31,460 nt of DNA, from contig QWJG01000008.1 of NCBI GenBank assembly GCA_009391845.1, positions 1 through 31,460 of the forward strand, given 5' to 3'. Within the stretch, counting starts at the first letter, position 1, and the number at the start of each line of letters is the position of its first letter. Source of the stretch: Chloroflexota bacterium (GTDB lineage: Bacteria > Chloroflexota > Dehalococcoidia > UBA2979). The position numbers were made by a program, and so were the translations under genes. Positions 26,085 through 31,460 of the stretch are shown one piece after another. The notes beneath the pieces were generated by a model, which worked only from the letters and a program-made list of their open reading frames with translations, searched no databases and was not told the origin of the DNA.

Positions 26085-28529
26085 CTAAGACGGCGCCGAA
26101 GACCCCCGGAGTTCGGCGCCAAACTGCTTCTCGAGGCGCTTGAGGATCTTCGCCTGCTCGCGGTCCGCGTCTTCCTGCGTCAGCGTGCGGTTCGGCGCCT
26201 GGTAACGCACCGAGATGGCAACGGACTTCTTGCCGGCGGGAAGCTGCGCGCCGCGATACACGTCGAACGGACGGGCGCTCGCGACAAGCGCTGAGCCCTC
26301 GAAGACCGCGCTGACGGCGCCGGCGGAGACCGCGTCGTCGAGGACCAGCGCGACGTCCTGTTCAACAGCGGGGAAGCGCGGGATGCCGGCAACGAGCTTC
26401 TGGTCGCGGACGTGGGACATCACCCCGGCGAGGTCCAGTTCGAAGAGCGTGACCGGCTGGTCGATCTCGAACTGCGCGATCACCTCGGGGTGCATCTCGC
26501 CCAGCACACCAACCGTCTGCCCATCGATCGAGAGCCGCGCAACGCGACCGGGCATCATCCCGAATTCCTGGTCCGCCTCGTAGGTCAGCGTGAGATCGAG
26601 CGCGTTCATCGCGTCATCGAGCGCGCCCTTGGCGTCGTAGAAGTCGAGCGCACGGTCGGTCGGCCGTCCCCAGCGATCGAGGTCAAAGCCAGAGAGTGCG
26701 CCGACGACGTAGTCGCGCTCCTCGGGCTGTGGCTCGCCATCTCGCGGCAGGTAGACGCGCGCGGCCTCGAATACCGCGATCTCGGGTGCGCCGCCGCGGA
26801 TGTTGCGGTCGACGACCTCGAGCAGCGAGTGGCGGAGCGTGGGACGCATCACCTGCCGGTCGGAGGAGAGCGTGTTCTCCAGCCGCAGCGGCCGGATGAT
26901 CGCGAGGTCCTCGGCCGGCATCACGCGCGCCAGCACCTCATCGGTCGTCAGCGAGTAGGTGATGACCTCTTGCCAGCCGGCGTCGACCATGGCGTCGCGG
27001 ATGCGGTCACGGAAGGCACGGAGCGGCACCGGCTCCCAGACGGGCGTGCGGCCCTTGATGGTGGTCCCCGGCAAGCGGTCGTACCCGGCGAGGCGCACGA
27101 CCTCCTCCGCGAGGTCGTCGGCGATCGAGATGTCCGTACGCCACCAGGGCGCGCGGACGCGGAAGGTGCCGTCAGCCGAACCGCCGTCCGCTTCAAGCAC
27201 CGCGAAACCGAGCGTGCCGAGGATCTGGGCGACCTCGTCGCTTGGGACGTGGAACCCAATCAACGTGTCGAGGCGCGCGCGGGTGATGGCGACCTCGGGC
27301 GATTCGTAGGGCGCCGGATAGGCGTCGACGATGCCGGAGCGCGCGGTGCCGCCGCAGACCTCGACGAACAGCTTCGTCGCGCGGCGCGCGGCGCGCTCGG
27401 CCAGCTCCGGCGAGAGGCCGCGCTCGAAACGCGACGACGCCTCGGAACGGAGCGCAAGCCGCGTCGAGGTGCGGCGGATGCTCACCGGGTCGAAGCGCGC
27501 AGCCTCAAGCAGCACCGATGTCGTGGCCTCGGACACCTCGGTCGACTCGCCGCCCATCACCCCGGCCAACGCGATCGGGCCGCTCTCGTCGGTGATCAGC
27601 AGTGTCTCGGTGGTCAGCGCGCGATCGACGGAGTCGAGCGTGCGCAGCGTTTCGCCCTCGCGAGCGTTGCGGACGACGATGCGGTTCTGCACCGCATCGA
27701 GGTCGAAGGCGTGGAGCGGCTGCCCCAGCTCGAACATCACGAAGTTCGTTATGTCGACGACGTTGTTGATCGGGCGCTGCCCTGCCGCGATCAATCGCTC
27801 CTGGAGCCACGCCGGCGACGGACCAACGGTTATGTCATCGATGACCGTGGCGACGTAGCGGGCGCAGAGATTCGGATCGGCAATCTCGACCGCGATCGCC
27901 TCGGCCGCCGGCTCTCCCGCCTCGGGGTAATCGAGCGCCGGCTCCCGCACCGCGGTGCCGAGGATGGCGGCGACCTCGCGGGCGATGCCGAGCATCGACA
28001 TCATGTCGGCGCGGTTCGGCCAGATATGGACGTCCAGCACGACATCGCCGAGGTAGTCCGCCAACGGCGTGCCGATCGGCGCATCCGCGGGCAGTTCGAT
28101 GATGCCGTCGTGCGATTGCGAGAGGCCGAGTTCGGCCTCGGAGAGTACCATCCCGGCCGACTCGACGCCACGGATCTTGTTGGCCTTCAGCTTCTGGAGA
28201 TTGCCACTCTGCGGGTTGGTCAGCTCCGCGCCCTCGCGGCCGAAGGCGATGCGCTGGCCCTCGGCAAGGTTCGGCGCGCCACAGACGACCCGCTGCGGCT
28301 CCGCGCCGCCGTAGTTCACGGTCGCAAGGCGCAGGCGGTCGGCGTCGGGATGCGGCTCGACCTTCAGCACCTCGCCAACGGTCACCAGCTCGCGGTCCCA
28401 GTCGCCACCGATGCGGTTGACGGCATCCACCTCGGCGCTGGCCATGGTGAGCTGCTGCGCAAACGCGTCCACATCGAGGTCGGCGGGCAGGTCAACGTAG
28501 TCACGGAGCCACTTGAGGGAGACGAGCAC
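26085..28529 (-). CDS. pheT: Phenylalanine--tRNA ligase beta subunit
   Basis: PheT is the large subunit of the alpha2-beta2 PheRS. It contributes tRNA binding and editing of Tyr-tRNA-Phe. The protein is 814 aa, full length. The start LVSLKWLRDYVDLP is typical. The EMAP/OB-type tRNA-binding domain is at about 40-150, the B3/4 editing domain (NNVVDITNFVMFELGQPLHAFD) at about 205-370, and the B5 domain at about 400-470. A catalytic-like domain and the C-terminal FDX-ACB domain (RFPAVEQDVALVLDD...) follow. The start codon is GTG at 28527-28529. pheS is not adjacent, and no T-box was found in the 240 bases upstream. Confidence 0.96.
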   Translation of the reverse strand: MLVSLKWLRDYVDLPADLDVDAFAQQLTMASAEVDAVNRIGGDWDRELVTVGEVLKVEPHPDADRLRLATVNYGGAEPQRVVCGAPNLAEGQRIAFGREGAELTNPQSGNLQKLKANKIRGVESAGMVLSEAELGLSQSHDGIIELPADAPIGTPLADYLGDVVLDVHIWPNRADMMSMLGIAREVAAILGTAVREPALDYPEAGEPAAEAIAVEIADPNLCARYVATVIDDITVGPSPAWLQERLIAAGQRPINNVVDITNFVMFELGQPLHAFDLDAVQNRIVVRNAREGETLRTLDSVDRALTTETLLITDESGPIALAGVMGGESTEVSEATTSVLLEAARFDPVSIRRTSTRLALRSEASSRFERGLSPELAERAARRATKLFVEVCGGTARSGIVDAYPAPYESPEVAITRARLDTLIGFHVPSDEVAQILGTLGFAVLEADGGSADGTFRVRAPWWRTDISIADDLAEEVVRLAGYDRLPGTTIKGRTPVWEPVPLRAFRDRIRDAMVDAGWQEVITYSLTTDEVLARVMPAEDLAIIRPLRLENTLSSDRQVMRPTLRHSLLEVVDRNIRGGAPEIAVFEAARVYLPRDGEPQPEERDYVVGALSGFDLDRWGRPTDRALDFYDAKGALDDAMNALDLTLTYEADQEFGMMPGRVARLSIDGQTVGVLGEMHPEVIAQFEIDQPVTLFELDLAGVMSHVRDQKLVAGIPRFPAVEQDVALVLDDAVSAGAVSAVFEGSALVASARPFDVYRGAQLPAGKKSVAISVRYQAPNRTLTQEDADREQAKILKRLEKQFGAELRGSSAPS

Positions 28530-28770
28530 GGCATTCCTCGCGATCGAAGCTGGGTCAGCGCCCAGTCTGCCGCCTCCCCCCGATCCGGGCTAGCGTCTTC
28601 GACGCTCTCCGGGTCTGCCGCGCGAGTGCGTGGTGGGAGGTGAAGGTTCCGCATGCTGGCGGAGGTCGGTGGGCAGGGTCGCCAGAAACGATCGGCCGCG
28701 ACAGAATCCGCGGCGGGCTCGCGATCGTTTGGCAGACAGGTGGTCGCGCGATCGAGGGGCGGGACAGCGG

Positions 28771-29328
28771 ATGAGAATCGACCTCGAACAGACGCGGCGC
28801 TCTGGACGTGCGGTGCTGATCGGTGCCGTAATTACCGCCGGGCTGTTCGCGTCGATCGCCACGAGTGGGTACGGGACCGAGCAGGTTCGGACGGACGAAC
28901 CGAGCATCCCGGTCACCGACCTTGACGAGGCGTACGAGCGCTCGGTCCGCGCGTGCCCAGTCCTGGGCCTGGTCGACTATCCCGACGCGCATCCGGCGGT
29001 GTTCGAACTGACGGTGGACCTCGAGCGGCCACCGACCGGTACGTCTGTGCCCGTACGCCTCGCGATCGAGGACCTCGGACTGGAGATCGACGGCACACTC
29101 GACGAATCGACCGTTCGTCTTGGTCTGCGACTCACAGTGCCAATAGAGGACGCGCTGGCGTCGGGCGAGTGCTTTCCCGATGCCCGTGTACAGATTGGGC
29201 CGACCGATGGCACGCCCGATCGCGGCAACGTGAGCTGGGATCTCTCGGTGACGGCGGACGTCGAGACTGCGGGGTTCAAATTCCCGTGGGAGGACGATCG
29301 AGGCATCCGGTTGGAAGTCCGACCGTGA
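28771..29328 (+). CDS. Predicted exported or membrane-anchored protein of unknown function
   Basis: 185 aa. A basic N-terminus (RIDLEQTRRSGR) is followed by one hydrophobic segment at about residues 13-33 (VLIGAVITAGLFASIATSG), so it is a signal anchor or uncleaved signal. The rest is acidic and beta-rich, with two Cys at about residues 62 and 134 that could form a disulfide outside the cell. No family is recognised. The ATG at 28771 follows a GGGGCGGG stretch. The stop codon overlaps the GTG of the next gene. Confidence 0.65.
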   Translation: MRIDLEQTRRSGRAVLIGAVITAGLFASIATSGYGTEQVRTDEPSIPVTDLDEAYERSVRACPVLGLVDYPDAHPAVFELTVDLERPPTGTSVPVRLAIEDLGLEIDGTLDESTVRLGLRLTVPIEDALASGECFPDARVQIGPTDGTPDRGNVSWDLSVTADVETAGFKFPWEDDRGIRLEVRP

Positions 29329-29813
29329 ACACCCGGCGGGGCCGAGTGGCCTCTGGCCTGACGCATCCGATCCCGGTCCTCGCGATCGGGGTACTGCTGC
29401 TGAACGATCACTGGCTGAAGTCCGAGTGGGGGCACCCACTGACCGGCAAGCTCTCCGACGTCGCCGGGCTGCTGTTCTTCCCACTGCTGCTGGTCGCCCT
29501 CGTCGAGGTCAGCCAGGCCGCGTCCCGCCACTATCGAGGGCCGTCGCGCCGGCTGCTGATGGCGGCGGTCGTGGCGACCGGCGTCGTGTTCGCGCTGGTC
29601 CAGGTGTTCCCGCCGATGACCGAGGTCTATCGCGTCACACTGGCCGCGCTGCAGCGGCCCGCGGTCGCACTGGAGGTCTTTCTCGACACCGGCGGTTTCG
29701 CGGCGATGCCACAGGTGACCGTCACGCCGGACGCGTCCGACTTGCTGGCGCTGCCCGCGCTGGCGGTGGCGTATGCCATCGGGCTCCGGGGCGTGCGGAC
29801 GTCGGGCCGATAG
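29325..29813 (+). CDS. Integral membrane protein of unknown function (LNDHxLK...TGKLSD family)
   Basis: 162 aa with about four hydrophobic segments, around residues 15-27, 45-62, 80-100 and 140-155. The first loop carries a striking block, LLLNDHWLKSEWG then LTGKLSDVAGLLFFPLL (about 24-56), which I recall as recurring in uncharacterised membrane proteins of several phyla. GTG at 29325 overlaps the upstream TGA in a GTGA, so the two genes are translationally coupled and probably work together. The function is unknown. Confidence 0.7.
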   Translation: MNTRRGRVASGLTHPIPVLAIGVLLLNDHWLKSEWGHPLTGKLSDVAGLLFFPLLLVALVEVSQAASRHYRGPSRRLLMAAVVATGVVFALVQVFPPMTEVYRVTLAALQRPAVALEVFLDTGGFAAMPQVTVTPDASDLLALPALAVAYAIGLRGVRTSGR

Positions 29814-29838
29814 CGGCCTCGAAGCGCGGCGGCTATAA

Positions 29839-30630
29839 GTGGCCCTCGTGCATCCGAGGGGGCCGAGGCTGATCGACAAGCGGATCGCGACGTTCGACGA
29901 GGCAGTGGCCGATGTGCCGGATGGGGCGACGGTGCACTTTGGCGGGTTCGTCTCGCCGTGGAACCACCCGTCCTACCTGGTGGCGGCGGTGGCGCGGCAG
30001 GGCGCGAGCGGGCTGACGGCGGTTGCGACGGCGATGGGACGCGGGCCGGCGCGTTCGGACGAGCACAGCATGTGGTACCCGCCGGAGCGACGGCCCACGG
30101 ACTACTTCGACATCGGATTGCTGGCTGAGCTGGGGCGGATTCGGAAGGGGATCACCTCTTTCCCTGTCGCTGCGCGGCACTCGCTGGTCTACCCGTTCGA
30201 GGCGCAGCTCGCCCGCGGTGAAGTCGAGGTGGAGGTGACCGGGCAGGGCTCGCTGGCCGAACGCATCCGCGCGGCGCGGGCCGGTATCGCGGCGTTCTAC
30301 ACGCCGGTTGGGCCGGGGACTGCCGTTGCCGAGGGCAAGGAGCTGCGCGACTTCGACGGGGTGCCGCACGTGCTGGAGACGGCGCTGCACGCCGACTTCG
30401 CGCTGATCCGAGCGCAGCGCGCCGACCGGCACGGGAACCTGTGGTTCCGGGGGGCGCGGACGTTCAACGAGACGATGGCCGGCGCGGCGACGGTGACGGT
30501 CGCTGAGGTCGACGAGATCGTGGAGCTGGGGACACTCGGCCCCGAGGAGATCCACGTGGCAGGCGTCTACGTGCAGCGGATCGTCGAGCGGCCTCGGACG
30601 GCGGCGACGAGCTGGGAGCAGCCGCAGTGA
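29839..30630 (+). CDS. CoA-transferase family I, subunit A
   Basis: This subunit pairs with the next gene to form a two-subunit CoA-transferase that swaps CoA between an acyl-CoA and a free acid. The frame is 264 codons. It has IDKRIATFDEAVADVPDGATVHFGGF near the start, GQGSLAERIRAARAGIAAFYTP in the middle and HADFALIRAQRADRHGNL near the end, all typical. The start is unclear: GTG at 29839 or 29848, or CTG at 29869 just before IDKR, which has GAGGGGG 6 bases upstream. The substrate cannot be deduced. Confidence 0.88.
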   Translation: MALVHPRGPRLIDKRIATFDEAVADVPDGATVHFGGFVSPWNHPSYLVAAVARQGASGLTAVATAMGRGPARSDEHSMWYPPERRPTDYFDIGLLAELGRIRKGITSFPVAARHSLVYPFEAQLARGEVEVEVTGQGSLAERIRAARAGIAAFYTPVGPGTAVAEGKELRDFDGVPHVLETALHADFALIRAQRADRHGNLWFRGARTFNETMAGAATVTVAEVDEIVELGTLGPEEIHVAGVYVQRIVERPRTAATSWEQPQ

Positions 30631-31319
30631 CCGCCACACCAGAGCGGCTGCACCCGACGGTGATGGCGATGGTGGTGGCGCGCGACTTCGAGGATGGCCA
30701 GGTCGTGAACCTCGGGGTTGGGTTACCCCTCGAATGCGCGAACGTGTTGCCGCCGGACCGCGAGATTCTGCTGCACTCGGAATTGGGGATGTTGGGGTAC
30801 GGGCCGGTGATCACGGACCCGGAACTGATCGACCCATTCGTGACGATTGTGGGGACGCTGCCGGTGACCGCGCAGCCGGGCATCGTCTTTATGAGCCACG
30901 ACGAGTCGTTCGCGATGATTCGCGGCGGGCATCTCGATGTCGCGGTGCTCGGCGGGTTGCAGGTGGACCGCGACGGCAACCTCGCGAACACGCAGCTCGA
31001 GGGGAAACCGGCGGGGAACCTCGGTGGCGCGCCAGACCTCGCGTACTGCGCGAAGCGGACGGTGGTGCTGATGTTCCACACCACCACCTCGGGAGAGCTG
31101 AAGATCCTCGAGGCGTGCACGCTGCCGCTGACCGCGCCGCGCTGTGTCGACCGAATCGTGACGGACGTGGCGGTGATGGATGTTGTCGCCGCCTCGGATG
31201 ACCGGCCGGGCGAGATTGTGCTGCGCGAGGTGGCGCCGGGATGGACGCCCGAGGCGGTGCAGGCGATCACCGGAGCGCGGCTGACGGTCGCGGACGACGT
31301 CCGCGAGATCGCGCTCTAG
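30627..31319 (+). CDS. CoA-transferase family I, subunit B
   Basis: 230 aa. The catalytic glutamate, which forms the glutamyl-CoA thioester, is Glu52 in HSELGMLGYGP. That is slightly altered from the family's SENG(I/M)LGMGP. Other hallmarks are VNLGVGLP (residues 27-34) and RGGHLDVAVLGGLQVDRDGNLANT. The GTG start overlaps the stop codon of subunit A (GTGA). Together they could act in ketone-body or short-chain acid use, alongside the acyl-CoA genes elsewhere in the window. Confidence 0.92.
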   Translation: MTATPERLHPTVMAMVVARDFEDGQVVNLGVGLPLECANVLPPDREILLHSELGMLGYGPVITDPELIDPFVTIVGTLPVTAQPGIVFMSHDESFAMIRGGHLDVAVLGGLQVDRDGNLANTQLEGKPAGNLGGAPDLAYCAKRTVVLMFHTTTSGELKILEACTLPLTAPRCVDRIVTDVAVMDVVAASDDRPGEIVLREVAPGWTPEAVQAITGARLTVADDVREIAL

Positions 31320-31409
31320 GTGACTGGTGTCTTTCGAGGCTCGCGTCTGAGTCGCTGAGGGGGGAAGATCAGCGAACGGGGGTTGCAGTGCTTGAGTTGG
31401 GAGCACGGC

Positions 31410-31460
31410 ATGACCCTCGGACGCGCGAAGCGCCAGCGGTCCCTCTGGGATGACTTGAAC
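31410..31460 (+). CDS. First 17 codons of a possible transposase (3' cut by the window edge)
   Basis: From the ATG at 31410 the frame reads MTLGRAKRQRSLWDDLN and runs off the window. The opening MTLGR followed by basic residues and a Leu-Trp is like the N-terminus of some IS1182/IS5-type transposases. Seventeen residues are too few to be sure. No terminal inverted repeat could be defined in 31320-31409. Confidence 0.3.
   Translation, partial: MTLGRAKRQRSLWDDLN

Noticed and set aside
26412..28643. 743-codon plus-strand frame opposite pheT
   Set aside because: Same antisense artefact; pheT on the other strand is full length with all domains.
28530..28770. T-box or pheS upstream of pheT
   Set aside because: I looked on the minus strand for a GGGTGG-ACC T-box core and for coding sequence and found neither.

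Overview
The window is about 31 kb of high-GC bacterial chromosome, densely packed and almost entirely housekeeping. Several features point to Chloroflexota (possibly near Dehalococcoidia or Thermomicrobia): a long, Bacillus-like SRP RNA with an Alu domain, a T-box leader in front of thrS, a threonyl-tRNA synthetase without the TGS domain, many GTG/TTG starts, and the gene families present. No 16S rRNA or marker comparison was possible, so the phylum is an inference from gene content.

Left part (1-8300), mostly minus strand. After the tail of a membrane protein (1-288, plus strand) comes a minus-strand operon reading PHP phosphoesterase, DinG-type exonuclease-helicase, GNAT acetyltransferase, fliG. 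Next come rsmA, ispE and a small membrane protein, with overlapping ends. Just upstream of them, on the same strand, lies the SRP RNA gene (8002-8267). A divergent 466-aa protein of unknown function follows (8427-9827).

Middle part (9800-16500). On the minus strand are tRNA-Lys(CUU), tRNA-Leu(UAG), two oligopeptide-ABC ATPases (OppD/OppF type, without permeases or binding protein), lepA, fabV and a YdeI/OmpD-associated protein. A tRNA-Val(GAC) then starts the plus-strand half.

Right part (16500-31460). A Thr-specific T-box controls thrS. Biotin carboxylase and biotin carrier genes follow, then infC-rpmI-rplT, with infC apparently starting at AUC. After a strong bidirectional terminator come a DUF4173-type membrane protein (minus), a crotonase, a remnant of a GNAT gene and a DHFR/RibD-like reductase. 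pheT is on the opposite strand and has no pheS beside it. The window ends with a two-gene unit of an exported/anchored protein and a membrane protein, a two-subunit CoA-transferase, and the first codons of what may be a transposase. The ancestral thrS-infC-rpmI-rplT-pheS-pheT cluster is therefore recognisable but split and partly inverted.

I see no CRISPR array, prophage, complete insertion sequence, rRNA or obvious defence island. The most notable signals are regulatory or architectural: the T-box with a readable specifier codon, the AUC start of infC, the orphan fliG in a helicase operon, the two-domain 466-aa protein and the uncharacterised two-gene membrane cassette at 28771-29813.
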